Counted from the first letter of the stretch, positions 19,102-32,495 are shown. The stretch is DNA of 64,000 bases from Rhizobium sp. ACO-34A (GCA_002600635.1 CP021371.1:2235001-2299000), one strand, 5' to 3'. The notes: generated by a model not told the origin, from the letters alone. A program made the numbers and translations.

Positions 19102-19431
19102 TCAGTGGGCGAAGTTCTGCCTGGGGCGGTAATGTCCGGCCGGTTCCTGGACGAAGATCTGCTGCACATGTGGATTGCGCAGCGGCTCGTCGCTGGTGTC
19201 GCGCTCCAAGTTCTGTTCCGAGACATAGGCGACATATTCGGTGTCGGCGTTTTCTGCGAGCAGGTGGTAGAAGGGTTGATCCTTGCTCGGGCGCACTTCC
19301 GCGGGAATGGCATTCCACCATTCCTCGGTATTGGCAAACTCCGGATCCACATCGAACACGACGCCGCGGAACGGAAAGACCTTGTGACGGACAACTTCCC
19401 CGATACCAAATTTAGCGTTTCGTTGTTTCAT
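19102..19431 (-). CDS. hspQ: Heat shock protein HspQ
   Basis: A 109-residue protein of the HspQ/YccV hemimethylated-DNA-binding fold. The family core FGIGEVVRHKVFPFRGVVFDVDPEF (seen as IGEVVRHKVFPFRGVVFDV) and the YHLLAENADTEYVAYVSEQNL region are intact. In enterobacteria HspQ is a Lon adaptor and substrate linked to heat shock and DnaA turnover. The start ATG at 19431 has a GGAAGT site upstream. It stands alone between the ialB terminator and the EamA gene. Confidence 0.93.
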   Translation of the reverse strand: MKQRNAKFGIGEVVRHKVFPFRGVVFDVDPEFANTEEWWNAIPAEVRPSKDQPFYHLLAENADTEYVAYVSEQNLERDTSDEPLRNPHVQQIFVQEPAGHYRPRQNFAH

Positions 19432-19506
19432 GGCTCCACTTCCTTTCCATTAATATCTGGGGAGAAATGGAGCGGATATCAAGTCCCCGATACAGGCGGC
19501 CCGAAG

Positions 19507-20445
19507 TCAGGCGGATTTGGCGCTGCTGGCCCGTCGCGGCGCGGTTGCAAGGATCACGCCGCCCGTGACGAGCACGATACCGACCGCATGGTAGATTTCG
19601 AAGCTCTCCCCCAGAAACACGACCGCCATCAGGATCGACATCGGCGGCATCAGATAGAGCGTAATGCCGGCGACCGCGGGGCCAAACACGCGCACGGTGT
19701 GAGTGAAGCAGTAGAACGCGGCGAGCGAGGCGAAAGCGATGATGCCCGCAAGCTTCGTCCAGTCGCTCACGCTGTCGGGAAGCAGCCCGCCGTTCAGGGC
19801 CTCGTAAAGGGCAGGTGGTGCCAGCACCAGCGTGCCGGATAAGGCCAGAAGACCGAACAGGGGCAAAGGCGGCATGGCTCTCGCGGCCGGGTGGCGCAGC
19901 AGCAGCGAATAGATCGCGAAAGCGATTGCCGCCACCAGAATGCCGAGGTCCCCGAGATTGAAGCTGAAATGCAGCAGGGCGTTTATGTCCCCCTTGAGCA
20001 CGATCGCCGTTACGCCGGCAAAGGCGATCAGCATGCCCGCAAGTTCGCCCCGGCTCATCCTGCGGCCATGAAGGAGCCATTGCAGCAGGATGATGAAGAG
20101 CGATGACGTGGTGTAGATCAGCGTTGCGTTCGATGCCGTCGTCAGCGTGAGCGCCCAGTAGACGAAGCCGCCGCAGATTCCCATGCCTAGAAAACCGAGA
20201 AGCAGCCAGAGCCCCTTGTTGGCGCGCACGAAGGCGAGGCAGAGATCTCGCTCCGCATAGACGAACGGAAAGATGATCGCGGCCGAGCCTGCCCATCGCA
20301 GAAAGGCGGTGATGAAGGGCGCGATTTCACCGGTGATGCCGCGTCCGAAAATCAGATTTGTCGAGAAGAATATCGGCGTCAGCAGGAATAGAACCCAGTC
20401 CGAAGATCTTGCTGCGGGCGCTTCTGGCATGGACATGAATGACAC
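19507..20445 (-). CDS. EamA/DMT-family transporter
   Basis: A 312-residue ten-helix membrane protein with two EamA repeats (about residues 15-150 and 165-298). The second repeat ends with AVGIVLVTGGVILAT. It is distinct from the EamA protein at 14484-15431. The first Met is at 20445, and Met4 or Met6 are alternative starts. No substrate can be assigned. Upstream, a 250-base gap separates it from the divergent coiled-coil gene. Confidence 0.85.
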   Translation of the reverse strand: MSFMSMPEAPAARSSDWVLFLLTPIFFSTNLIFGRGITGEIAPFITAFLRWAGSAAIIFPFVYAERDLCLAFVRANKGLWLLLGFLGMGICGGFVYWALTLTTASNATLIYTTSSLFIILLQWLLHGRRMSRGELAGMLIAFAGVTAIVLKGDINALLHFSFNLGDLGILVAAIAFAIYSLLLRHPAARAMPPLPLFGLLALSGTLVLAPPALYEALNGGLLPDSVSDWTKLAGIIAFASLAAFYCFTHTVRVFGPAVAGITLYLMPPMSILMAVVFLGESFEIYHAVGIVLVTGGVILATAPRRASSAKSA

Positions 20446-20695
20446 CGGTCTTGAGGATCTGTGAAGGTGAGATTGCGGTTCGTGTGGCGCACAACGCCGG
20501 CGACACTACAAAGAGCGTGACGGATTGGAAAGCGTCGAATGACCGCAATTCCGTCCAAACCGGCAAGCTTGCATGGCTTGGCAATTCACGCTACCCAACT
20601 GGCTATACGCCGGTCATGGAGTTCGCTCGGAAGCCTTTTCGGGGAATGCGAACTTTCCTTTCACCGGCAGGATTGCGGTCAAGCCGGGAGATGTC

Positions 20696-21754
20696 GTGAG
20701 CAATCAGTGGGGCAGGGACAGTCAGTCCGTTTCGGCGCGCGGCGCGTCGTCAGCGTCTGCGGTTCTCGCTCTGGTGCTTGGGCTCGCGCTCGGCGGTGGC
20801 GCCGGTTATGGCTATCTGCGGTATATGTCTGGTGATACGGCCGTCCGACTGGCCACAGTGGAGCAGCGCAATTCCGAGCTTGCCGGGGAGCTCGCGGATA
20901 CCAGGCAGAAGCTCGGCCAGGCCCTTGCCGCACCGCAGAAAGGTGAGGCTGGAATCGGCTCCGCCGAAGGCGAGGCCGCGGAGCTGCAAAAGAAGCTGGA
21001 TCTCCAGCGATCGGAACTCGACGCCATGGCCGAAGAGGTCGCCCGTATCAGCGACGCCTTGCAGACGGAAAAAGATCGCTCGAACAGGCTGTCGCAAGAG
21101 CTCGAGGGCGAGCGGAACAAGGTACGTTCGCAGGCCACGGCGATTGCCGAGGCGGAAAAGAACGCAACGGCTTCCCGGGCTGAAGCTGATGCCGCGATCG
21201 CCGATCTTCAGGCGAGAATGGCTGCGCAGCAAGGAGACGGACAGCGGGAAGCAGACCGCCTTCGTGGTGAAGAAATACCGCGTCTCAACAGACAGATTAC
21301 CGAGCTTGCGGACAAGGTTGCGGCAAATGAGGCGGATGTGGCGAAGTTCCAGTCGCAACGGCAATCGCTTGAAAAGGCGCTGGACGGTGCCAGAGGCGAC
21401 GTCGTTGGGCTACAGGCTGCGCTTGAGACCGAGCGGCAGAAGAATGCCGCGTTGACCGCAGAGATGGAGCGGCTGGAGCGCGATGCGGTCAGCCCGTCAG
21501 CGGCAGAGGAGCCTCAGTCGCCGGCCGCCGCTGAAAAACCATCTACTGACGAAACCGCACGGGACGCAGCGCTGGTTGATAAGGTTCTCGCTGGTACGCC
21601 GGGTATCGACCGGCTGACGTCCGGAAACCGGCAGCATTTGCGCGATATGCTGGTGTCTGGCCAGTGCGTGACGACCGGTCTCCGGGAGGTTTTTCCAAAT
21701 GTTCCGGTCGTGACGCTTCGAAACCTGATGCGCGATCTGAAAAGCGACTGTTGA
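20696..21754 (+). CDS. Membrane-anchored coiled-coil protein of unknown function
   Basis: A 352-residue protein not recognised as a named family. I place the start at GTG 20696, with GGGAG 5 bases upstream; the longer frame's first 41 residues look unlike protein. Near the N-terminus is one glycine-rich transmembrane helix (ASAVLALVLGLALGGGAGYG). A long heptad-rich, Glu/Lys/Gln/Ala helix follows (about residues 45-260), then a disordered stretch, and a conserved-looking C-terminal domain (about 290-352) with LVDKVLAGTPGIDRL and two cysteines (SGQCVTTG and the last residue). It could be a bacterial envelope or division scaffold. It is directly followed by the TAXI protein, 17 bases later. Confidence 0.7.
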   Translation: MSNQWGRDSQSVSARGASSASAVLALVLGLALGGGAGYGYLRYMSGDTAVRLATVEQRNSELAGELADTRQKLGQALAAPQKGEAGIGSAEGEAAELQKKLDLQRSELDAMAEEVARISDALQTEKDRSNRLSQELEGERNKVRSQATAIAEAEKNATASRAEADAAIADLQARMAAQQGDGQREADRLRGEEIPRLNRQITELADKVAANEADVAKFQSQRQSLEKALDGARGDVVGLQAALETERQKNAALTAEMERLERDAVSPSAAEEPQSPAAAEKPSTDETARDAALVDKVLAGTPGIDRLTSGNRQHLRDMLVSGQCVTTGLREVFPNVPVVTLRNLMRDLKSDC

Positions 21755-21771
21755 ACGAGGGAGTATTGCCA

Positions 21772-22812
21772 ATGGTATCGAGACTGTCTGCAATTCTTGG
21801 TGCCGTGGCGATATCGCTTGTCGCGGGCGTTGCTTCCGCCGATAACTTTGAACGCAACATCATGACCGGTGGGCCGAGCGGGACCTATATCCGTATCGGC
21901 CGAGACATCGCTGCGCTGGGCGCAAGCTGCGGCATGAACCTCAATGTGGTGGAAAGCGCTGGCTCGCTGGAAAACTTCGTCGGTGTCCGCAATCGCCGCA
22001 ACACCCAGTTCGGTATCGTCCAGAGCGATGTGCTTGAATATCTGAAGACCTTCGAGGCCAATGATCCAGAAGTGCAGCAGGCGGTGCGCGGTGTGCGCAT
22101 CATGTTCCCGCTCTACAATGAAGAGGTCCACGTCCTCGCCAGAACGGATATCGCCGATCTCAAGGGACTGGCCGACCGCAAGGTCGCCATGGGCAAGGCG
22201 GATAGCGGCACCTATCTCACCGCAACGCTGATGCTCGACATCCTCCAGGTGAAGGCCGCCGAGCGGTTGACCATCAATCCTGACGAAGCGCTGCCGAAAC
22301 TCCTGTCCGGCGAAATCGACGCGCTCTTCTATGTCGCCGGCGCTCCGGCCCAACTCTTCGCTAATACGGCGATAGATCCCGGCAAGTTCCATCTTTTGCC
22401 GATCAAGGACACGCCTCTTCTCGCGACCTATACGCCAGTCACCGTTCCCGCCGCCACCTACAGTTTCCAGCAACAGCCGGTCGATCTGGTCGCGGTCAAA
22501 GCCGTTCTGATGACTTACGATTATGATCCAAAGAAGAATGCCTACCATCGCGACAGTTGCCGCTCCGTGTCAGACTTCTCAAACCTGATCCTGAATGGCT
22601 TGCCGAAACTGGAAGAGACCGGCCATCCCAAATGGAAGTCGGTAGACCTTGGTGCGTTGCCCCCGGGCTGGCAGGTCGGAAGTTGCGTGAAGGTCGGAAT
22701 GGCTCTCGATTACAAGCCGAACTGCACGGCGCCTGCACCTGCGGCTTCCGCGGCTCCTGATGCCAATGAGGAGTACCTGAATCTCCTGAAGCAACGCCTT
22801 AAAAAGCAGTAG
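21772..22812 (+). CDS. TAXI-family TRAP transporter solute-binding protein
   Basis: A 346-residue periplasmic binding protein. The ATG at 21772, after GAGGGAG, gives a clean signal peptide (MVSRLSAILGAVAISLVAG..ASA). The TAXI signature follows at once: NIMTGGPSGTYIRIGRDIA. The C-terminal region has two Cys pairs (DSCRS, GSCVKV) and a Pro/Ala linker. Most TAXI proteins work with a fused TRAP permease; none is present in this window, so it is an orphan. It is close behind the coiled-coil gene and likely cotranscribed, which raises the possibility of an envelope-sensing pair instead of a transport system. Confidence 0.82.
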   Translation: MVSRLSAILGAVAISLVAGVASADNFERNIMTGGPSGTYIRIGRDIAALGASCGMNLNVVESAGSLENFVGVRNRRNTQFGIVQSDVLEYLKTFEANDPEVQQAVRGVRIMFPLYNEEVHVLARTDIADLKGLADRKVAMGKADSGTYLTATLMLDILQVKAAERLTINPDEALPKLLSGEIDALFYVAGAPAQLFANTAIDPGKFHLLPIKDTPLLATYTPVTVPAATYSFQQQPVDLVAVKAVLMTYDYDPKKNAYHRDSCRSVSDFSNLILNGLPKLEETGHPKWKSVDLGALPPGWQVGSCVKVGMALDYKPNCTAPAPAASAAPDANEEYLNLLKQRLKKQ

Positions 22813-22860
22813 CAACAATTAGTTATTTCTGAAGAATAGTGAGTTCGATCTTCTCGAAAC

Positions 22861-22898
22861 GAGAAAGGCGGCGGTTCATTGGAACCGCCGCCTTTCTC
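22861..22898. terminator. Strong bidirectional terminator (17-base stem)
   Basis: A perfect 17-base inverted repeat, arms 22861-22877 and 22882-22898, with a 4-base loop (ATTG). It is centred on GGCGGCGG/CCGCCGCC with A/T-rich ends giving a T-tract either way. It separates the TAXI gene from convergent glnA and would end both transcripts. Confidence 0.92.
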
Positions 22899-22939
22899 TT
22901 GCCGGGTGCCGGTCTGCATTGCGCAGACCGGCGAATTGA

Positions 22940-24349
22940 TCAGACCGAGTAGTACATGTCGTACTCGACCGGATGCGGGGTCATTTCGAAACGCATGACT
23001 TCCTGCATCTTCAGTTCGATGAAGGCATCGATCTGGTCGTCGTCGAAAACGCCGCCGGCGGTCAGGAACTTGCGGTCCTTGTCCAGGCTTTCCAGTGCTT
23101 CGCGCAGCGAGCCGCAAACCGTCGGGATCTTCTTCAGTTCCTTCGGCGGCAGATCATAGAGATCCTTGTCCATGGCCTTGCCCGGATGGATCTTGTTCTT
23201 GATGCCGTCGAGGCCGGCCATCAGCATGGCGGCGAAACCGAGATAGGGGTTTGCGGTCGGGTCGGGGAAGCGGATTTCGACGCGCTTTGCCTTCGGGTTC
23301 GAGCCGAACGGAATGCGGCACGAAGCAGAGCGGTTGCGGGCCGAATAGGCGAGCAGAACCGGAGCCTCATAGCCCGGGACCAGACGCTTGTAGGAGTTGG
23401 TCGACGGGTTGGTGAAGGCGTTGATCGCCTTGGCATGCTTGATGATGCCGCCGATGTAGTAGAGGCAGCTTTCCGACAGGCCTGCATATTCGTCGCCGGC
23501 GAAGGTCGGCTTGCCGTCCTTCCAGATCGACATGTGGACGTGCATGCCAGAGCCGTTGTCGCCAAAGATCGGCTTCGGCATGAAGGTTGCGGTTTTGCCG
23601 TAGGCGTTCGCGACCTGATGGACCACATACTTGTAGATCTGCATCTTGTCGGCGTTGCGAACCAACGCATCGAACTTGATACCGAGTTCGTGCTGGGCAG
23701 CAGCCACTTCGTGGTGATGCTTTTCGACGACGACGCCCATTTCGGTGAGAACCGTCAGCATTTCAGAACGCATGTCCTGGCAGCTGTCGACCGGCGGAAC
23801 CGGGAAATAGCCACCCTTGACGCGCGGACGGTGACCGAGGTTGCCGGTCTCGTAATCGGTGTCGTCATTGGATGGCAGTTCGGTCGAGTCGAGCTTGAAG
23901 CCTGTATTGTAGGGGTCGGCCTTGTACTTGACGTCGTCGAAGATGAAGAATTCGGCTTCCGGACCGACGAAGATGGTGTCGCCGATACCCGATGCCTTCA
24001 GATAGGCTTCAGCCTTCTTGGCGGTGCCGCGCGGGTCGCGGTTGTAGGCCTCACCGGAAACCGGGTCGAGAATATCGCAGATGATGACCATGGTCGACTG
24101 CGCGAAGAAGGGGTCCATGTGGACCGTATCCGTGTCGGGCATGAGCACCATGTCGGACTCGTTGATTGCCTTCCAGCCGCCGATCGAGGAACCGTCGAAC
24201 ATGACGCCATCCGCGAACATGTCTTCGTCGACGCACGATACGTCCATCGTCACGTGCTGCAGCTTGCCCTTCGGATCGGTAAAGCGCAGGTCGACGAACT
24301 TGACGTCGTTGTCCCTGATTTGTTTCAGAATTTCATTTGCGGTCGTCAT
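22940..24349 (-). CDS. glnA: Glutamine synthetase type I
   Basis: A 469-residue GSI subunit that makes glutamine from glutamate, ammonia and ATP in the cytosol as a dodecamer. Standard segments are present: DGSSIGGWK, the ATP-site region [16 protein letters not shown] (seen as [13 protein letters not shown]), NRSASCRIP, and the adenylylation loop DLYDLPP with Tyr398, so it should be controlled by GlnE. It follows glnB by 61 bases on the same strand; the glnBA operon is normal in rhizobia, with transcription from the sigma-54-like site upstream of glnB. Confidence 0.97.
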   Translation of the reverse strand: MTTANEILKQIRDNDVKFVDLRFTDPKGKLQHVTMDVSCVDEDMFADGVMFDGSSIGGWKAINESDMVLMPDTDTVHMDPFFAQSTMVIICDILDPVSGEAYNRDPRGTAKKAEAYLKASGIGDTIFVGPEAEFFIFDDVKYKADPYNTGFKLDSTELPSNDDTDYETGNLGHRPRVKGGYFPVPPVDSCQDMRSEMLTVLTEMGVVVEKHHHEVAAAQHELGIKFDALVRNADKMQIYKYVVHQVANAYGKTATFMPKPIFGDNGSGMHVHMSIWKDGKPTFAGDEYAGLSESCLYYIGGIIKHAKAINAFTNPSTNSYKRLVPGYEAPVLLAYSARNRSASCRIPFGSNPKAKRVEIRFPDPTANPYLGFAAMLMAGLDGIKNKIHPGKAMDKDLYDLPPKELKKIPTVCGSLREALESLDKDRKFLTAGGVFDDDQIDAFIELKMQEVMRFEMTPHPVEYDMYYSV

Positions 24350-24410
24350 TTTTCGAATTCCTTGAGTGAGATGACGATATTACGACCCGGCCCGGGGGGC
24401 TGGGACATTG

Positions 24411-25095
<685 letters not shown>

Positions 25096-26673
25096 ATGGA
25101 AAATGAGCGTTACAGAAGCCTTCTGACGCCGACGGCAATGGCCGCAGTCGATGCTGCTGCGGCGGCCTCGGGGATCAATTCCTTCGGTCTCATGCAGAAA
25201 GCCGGCTGCGCGGTGGCGGCAGCGGCCCTGAAGCTTCATCCGGGCGCCCTTCGTTTCGTCGTTCTTTGCGGGCCGGGAAACAATGGCGGCGACGGCTATG
25301 TGGCTGCCAGCGCGCTGCAGGATGCCGGCGCCAATGTCGCCCTTTACCACCTTGGCGATCCGCAGCGGCTGAAGGGGGATGCTGCGACCGCCCATGCTCT
25401 TTGCCATGTGACGGGATCGCCTCTGGCCAACTATGAGCCTGATACGGGCGATGTCGTTATCGATGCCATATTCGGTGCAGGGCTGGCGCGCGATGTGCCG
25501 CAGGAGGTCGCGGATAGCATTGCCGCGGTCGAGCGCGCCGGCTTACCGGTCATCGCCGTGGATCTTCCTTCAGGTCTTGACGGCCGGACGGGCAGGGTGC
25601 TTGGCGCAGCCTTCCGGGCCGGCCATACCGTGACGTTCATGACCCGGAAGCCCGGTCATCTCCTGCTGCCGGGACGGCAGTTGTGTGGCGAGGTCGAGGT
25701 CTACGACATCGGCATTCCCTGGCGCATCGTCAGTCAGCATGCGGATGGCGTGTCCGTGAACACTCCCGCGGCCTGGGCTTCGGCGCTTCCCTCTCTCTCG
25801 GTGGATGCCCACAAATTCCGTCGCGGTCATCTCACCGTTTTTTCCGGCCCGGCGACGGCAACGGGCGCCGCGCGGCTCTCGGCCGAGGCGGGATTGAAGA
25901 GCGGAGCAGGGCTTGTGACGCTTGCATCTCCCGCGGAGGCGCTCGCTGTCAATGCCGCGCATGCCACGGCCGTCATGCTGAAACCGGTCGAGGACGGAGC
26001 CGCATTGGCGGAATATCTCACCGACGAACGACGCACCGCCTTTGTGCTTGGCCCCGGTTTCGGCGTGGGCACGAAAGCCCGCACCTTCGCACTCGCGCTG
26101 TGGAACCGGCGGTTGGTGCTGGATGCCGATGGCATCACTTCGTTCCGTGAGGAACCGCAGGCACTGTTCGGTGCGTTCGAAAGCGGTGAAACCCGACTTG
26201 TCCTCACACCGCACGAAGGCGAGTTTGCGCGGCTCTTTCCGGATATCGCCGCCGATTCGGGTCTGAGCAAGATCGATATGGCGCTTGCCGCGGCCAAACG
26301 CGCCAATGCCGCCATCGTTTACAAAGGGGCCGACACGGTGATTGCCGGCCCCGATGGCCGGGCGCTGGTCAACGAGAACGCGCCGCCATGGCTTGCCACC
26401 GCGGGCTCGGGTGACGTGCTGGCAGGCATCATCGGCGGACTGATGGCCCAGGGCGTTCCGGCTTTCGAGGCAGCCGCAGCCGGCGTCTGGCTGCATGGGG
26501 AGGCTGGAAGTCGTGCCGGGCAGGGGATGACCGCCGAGGATCTTCTTGCGGCGGTGCGGCCGCTGGAGCATTTCCAGCAAAAGTGTGCCACGGTTTTGCG
26601 TCCGGAAATGCGTAAACAAAAAGAGATAGAGAATTTTCGCGATTCGAAGAAAAGCGGAAATTCTCTAGAGTAG
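25096..26673 (+). CDS. nnr: Bifunctional NAD(P)H-hydrate epimerase/dehydratase
   Basis: A 525-residue repair enzyme that restores damaged hydrated NAD(P)H. The N-terminal YjeF_N epimerase half (about 1-210) has VVLCGPGNNGGDGYVAA; the C-terminal ADP/ATP-dependent dehydratase half (about 225-500) has FVLGPGFGVG, LTPHEGEFARLFP and the P-loop-like ATAGSGDVLAGIIGGLMAQG. The start is uncertain: ATG 25096 matches where the family begins (MENERYRSLLTPTAM), but ATG 25069 is also in frame, and neither has a clear ribosome site. Its 3' end overlaps the convergent Na/Pi gene by 9 bases. Confidence 0.92.
   Translation: MENERYRSLLTPTAMAAVDAAAAASGINSFGLMQKAGCAVAAAALKLHPGALRFVVLCGPGNNGGDGYVAASALQDAGANVALYHLGDPQRLKGDAATAHALCHVTGSPLANYEPDTGDVVIDAIFGAGLARDVPQEVADSIAAVERAGLPVIAVDLPSGLDGRTGRVLGAAFRAGHTVTFMTRKPGHLLLPGRQLCGEVEVYDIGIPWRIVSQHADGVSVNTPAAWASALPSLSVDAHKFRRGHLTVFSGPATATGAARLSAEAGLKSGAGLVTLASPAEALAVNAAHATAVMLKPVEDGAALAEYLTDERRTAFVLGPGFGVGTKARTFALALWNRRLVLDADGITSFREEPQALFGAFESGETRLVLTPHEGEFARLFPDIAADSGLSKIDMALAAAKRANAAIVYKGADTVIAGPDGRALVNENAPPWLATAGSGDVLAGIIGGLMAQGVPAFEAAAAGVWLHGEAGSRAGQGMTAEDLLAAVRPLEHFQQKCATVLRPEMRKQKEIENFRDSKKSGNSLE
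26629..26665. terminator. Hairpin shared by the convergent 3' ends of nnr and Na/Pi gene
   Basis: A 12-base stem with one G-T wobble, arms 26629-26640 and 26654-26665, overlaps the last codons of nnr and touches the stop of the convergent Na/Pi gene. A/T-rich arm ends give short T runs. Because it lies inside coding sequence it is an economical bidirectional terminator, but no function is proven. Confidence 0.45.
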
Positions 26674-28311
26674 CCGGCTGTGCCTCAGCAGGCCTTCCTG
26701 CTCAAGCAGGGGATAGGCGATTGAGGCAAACAGCGAATTGATTTCCTTGAGGTCGCGCATGGTGTCGATGTGCAGGGAACTCGATTCGAAGCTCGCGGCA
26801 TTGCCGCTGCGCAGGCGTTGCAGATGCTGTTCCTCGCTGGTGCGCACGAGGTTGCGCACGGCTTCCTTCCGGTCGACGAGCTGACGAGCGTGCTCGATGT
26901 CGCGATTGACGAGCAGGTTGAAGGCGAGGCGGGCGTTCTTCACCACTTCGATGTGCATCGCCGAGAGTTCAGTCCATCCTTCCGTTGAAAAGGCGGTGTT
27001 GCGGTCGTGTTTCTTGCGCGCGCGTGTCAGCATGTTCTGCGAGATGATGTCCGCCGCCTGCTCGATCTTGATCGTGGCGCCAAGCAGGTTCTGGCATTGC
27101 GCGGCCGATTGTTCGTCCAATGCAGTCTGTGAAATGCGCGCGAGATAGAACTTGATGTCTCGATGGATCGTGTCGATCTCGTCGTCGAGCGCCTCGATCC
27201 GCTGCATCTTCTTCGGATCCCAATGCTCGTAGAGTTCGAAGATCCAGTTCAGCATGACCTCCGTCTTTTCGCAGACGGTCAGAACCTCGCGGGTGGCGTT
27301 GCTGATTGCCTGCCTCGGATTGGAGAGGTCGGCCGGATTGAGCGCCGAAAGCCGCGTCTGCTCGTTGGTCTTGGCTGCGGGTGCCGCAAGCAGTCTTTCC
27401 AGCCACTTCGCCACGATGCCGCTGAACGGCAGGCCGAAGACCAGCACGGCCGCGTTGATGGCCAGATGCACGTAGACGACGGCGTCACCCGGCTGGCTTG
27501 AAAAGCGCTCGGGATGGAGGATGAGGGCGTATTGCAGCGCCAGCGCGACGATCGTGCCGAACCCGCGGATCGCGACATTGCCAAGCGGCACGACACGAGC
27601 GCTTCTTTCAGCATTTTTCGTCAGGATCGCGCCGATTACGGCAGCGCCGAAATTCGCGCCCAGCACCAGCGGAATGATCAGCGGAGGCGGCAGCAGATGC
27701 TTGTCTGCGAGCGAGGCGAAAAGCAGGATGGTCGCGACGCTGGAGTGGAAGGCCCAGGCGAGCAGCGCCGCAAGCAGGAAGGCGGTGATCCAGTCGCGCG
27801 AGAGATAGTTGAAGATGATCGGCAGGATCTCGCTGCTGCGCAACGGTTCCGAGGATTCTCCGATCAGGCGGAGCGAAAGCAGCAGAAGGCCAAGCCCGAA
27901 CAGGATGCGACCCGCCTGACGCCAGTCGCGTGCTTCTGAAGCGCGAAAGGCGATCGTGCCCATCAGCAGCAGGACCGGAATCAGCAGGGAGAGATCGTAG
28001 CGCAGGACCCGGACCACGAAGGCCGAACCGAGATCCGCGCCGAGCAGCGTGGCGATGCCGATGGCCGAGCTGACATAGCCGCCAGCGACGAAGGAGGAGA
28101 TAATCAGCGCGACGGCGGTCGCGCTTTGCAGAGCAATCGCAAAGAAAAAGCCGGCAATGGCCGCCGTGACACGATTGCCGAGCGCAAGTCGCAGCTTTTC
28201 CTTGAGAACATTGCCATAGGCACGCTCGATACCGGTCCGCACCATTCGCGTCGCCCACAGAAGCAGGGCGACCGCGCCGGCAAGATTGATGAAAACGGCA
28301 ATGCCCGACAT
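26665..28311 (-). CDS. Na/Pi cotransporter family protein
   Basis: A 548-residue inner-membrane protein of the PNaS (NptA/YjbB) type. The N-terminal half has about eight hydrophobic helices with the two inverted signature segments (ALQSATAVALIISSF, QSS-like; and HSSVATILLFASLA). The C-terminal 210 residues are a soluble PhoU-like helical domain. The family moves phosphate out or in with sodium; direction is not predictable from sequence. The gene has its own 160-base upstream gap and is not in an obvious operon. Confidence 0.88.
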   Translation of the reverse strand: MSGIAVFINLAGAVALLLWATRMVRTGIERAYGNVLKEKLRLALGNRVTAAIAGFFFAIALQSATAVALIISSFVAGGYVSSAIGIATLLGADLGSAFVVRVLRYDLSLLIPVLLLMGTIAFRASEARDWRQAGRILFGLGLLLLSLRLIGESSEPLRSSEILPIIFNYLSRDWITAFLLAALLAWAFHSSVATILLFASLADKHLLPPPLIIPLVLGANFGAAVIGAILTKNAERSARVVPLGNVAIRGFGTIVALALQYALILHPERFSSQPGDAVVYVHLAINAAVLVFGLPFSGIVAKWLERLLAAPAAKTNEQTRLSALNPADLSNPRQAISNATREVLTVCEKTEVMLNWIFELYEHWDPKKMQRIEALDDEIDTIHRDIKFYLARISQTALDEQSAAQCQNLLGATIKIEQAADIISQNMLTRARKKHDRNTAFSTEGWTELSAMHIEVVKNARLAFNLLVNRDIEHARQLVDRKEAVRNLVRTSEEQHLQRLRSGNAASFESSSLHIDTMRDLKEINSLFASIAYPLLEQEGLLRHSRLL

Positions 28312-28472
28312 GATACCTCGATGACAGAAGCAACAGCCGACGACGCACCAGCGGCTCGGCCAAAGAGCGCGAGTTTCAACCGTTTCAGGGTGAATGTGAT
28401 CGTCTCTGCGACTGAACCTAGTCCAGATTCGCCATTGTCACAATTTGCCGCCGATTGGTGGCGCTTAAGGCT

Positions 28473-29273
28473 TTAGCTTACTTTCGATTGCAGGAGGCGC
28501 GCGCCGTTCGGTGCATTCACCTTGCCGCCGGTGATGAAGAAGGCGAAGACATCGCGAGGTTTCTTTTCGACTTTCCGCTCCGGCGCGATCAAGGACAGAT
28601 CGCTGGGAACACCACCATCCGCATAGGCCTTGAAACGCTTTGCCCATTCGCCGATTTCCTTTTCAGGATAACAGCTTGGCGTTTCGTCCGTTCCTTTCTG
28701 AAGACGGGAATAGACGAAATCCGCGGTGACATCCGGAAACATCGGATAGTCGTGATGGTCGGCGCAGACGACCGCGACATTGTACTTCGCCAGCAGGTCG
28801 ACAAATTCCGGGGTGCGGAAACTGTCGTGACGCGGCTCCACCACATGACGGAGCGCAATGCCATCCTGCGCCTTGGGCAGGAGCGCGAGGAATGCCTCGA
28901 AATCCTCTGGTTCGAATTTCTTCGTACCCATGAATTGCCAGAGGATAGGCCCGAGATGCTTGCCGAGTTCGGTGATGCCCTGGGTGAGAAACTTCTCGAT
29001 GGAGGGGCCAGCTTCGGCCAGTATCTTGCGGTTGGTGCAGAAGCGGCTTGCCTTGAGCGAGAAGATGAAATCCTCAGGCACCTCCGAAGCCCACTTCGCG
29101 AAGGTCGCGGGCTTCTGGCTGGAATAATAGGTGCCGTTCACCTCGATGGCTGTCAGCTGGCGGCTCGCATATTCGAGCTGCCGTTTCTTTGCGAGGTCGG
29201 ATGGATAAAAGGTGCCTTCCCACGGATCGAAGGTCCAGCCGCCGATCCCGGTGCGGATTGTTCCTGCCGACAT
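28473..29273 (-). CDS. DUF72 family protein (YecE-like)
   Basis: A 266-residue TIM-barrel-like protein of the DUF72/YecE family. The typical start RTGIGGWTFDPWEGTFYP is present, then EVNGTYYSSQKPATFAKWA, the phenylalanine/lysine segment FSLKASRF and the end VFAFFITGGKVNAPNGA. The biochemical activity of the family is not established. It follows uvrA on the same strand with 24 bases between them, so it may be co-expressed with this DNA-repair gene. Confidence 0.88.
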   Translation of the reverse strand: MSAGTIRTGIGGWTFDPWEGTFYPSDLAKKRQLEYASRQLTAIEVNGTYYSSQKPATFAKWASEVPEDFIFSLKASRFCTNRKILAEAGPSIEKFLTQGITELGKHLGPILWQFMGTKKFEPEDFEAFLALLPKAQDGIALRHVVEPRHDSFRTPEFVDLLAKYNVAVVCADHHDYPMFPDVTADFVYSRLQKGTDETPSCYPEKEIGEWAKRFKAYADGGVPSDLSLIAPERKVEKKPRDVFAFFITGGKVNAPNGARLLQSKVS

Positions 29274-29297
29274 GCCTGTCCTCCTCCTCGTGTTGTC

Positions 29298-32225
<2,928 letters not shown>

Positions 32226-32357
32226 GGCTCGGATGGAAAGAGGGTGTCTCGGGAGGAGAACAGTCCTTATTTAGTGATCTGTCGGCCCCTGTCGAGGCGG
32301 AAGGATGTTTTGTTGGCCGGAATGCGATTCTATTGACAGCATCTTAGCCAATCTCTA

Positions 32358-32372
32358 GAACAAATAAAGAAC
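32358..32372. promoter_or_regulatory. LexA (SOS) box between uvrA and ssb
   Basis: The plus strand reads GAAC-N7-GAAC, which on the minus strand is GTTC-N7-GTTC, the direct-repeat LexA operator established for alphaproteobacteria. It stands midway in the 270-base divergent gap, 133 bases from uvrA and 124 from ssb, so it can control one or both promoters. Confidence 0.85.
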
Positions 32373-32495
32373 ATTTTCGCTGTGGATTACATAGCATGAC
32401 GCCCCATTCGCGCCTTCGGATGGGATTTCTGATGGGATAAGGTAAAAACTGATTAGGTTTTTGGACGCCGCATTTGCGGCAGCAAGGTGAGTAAT

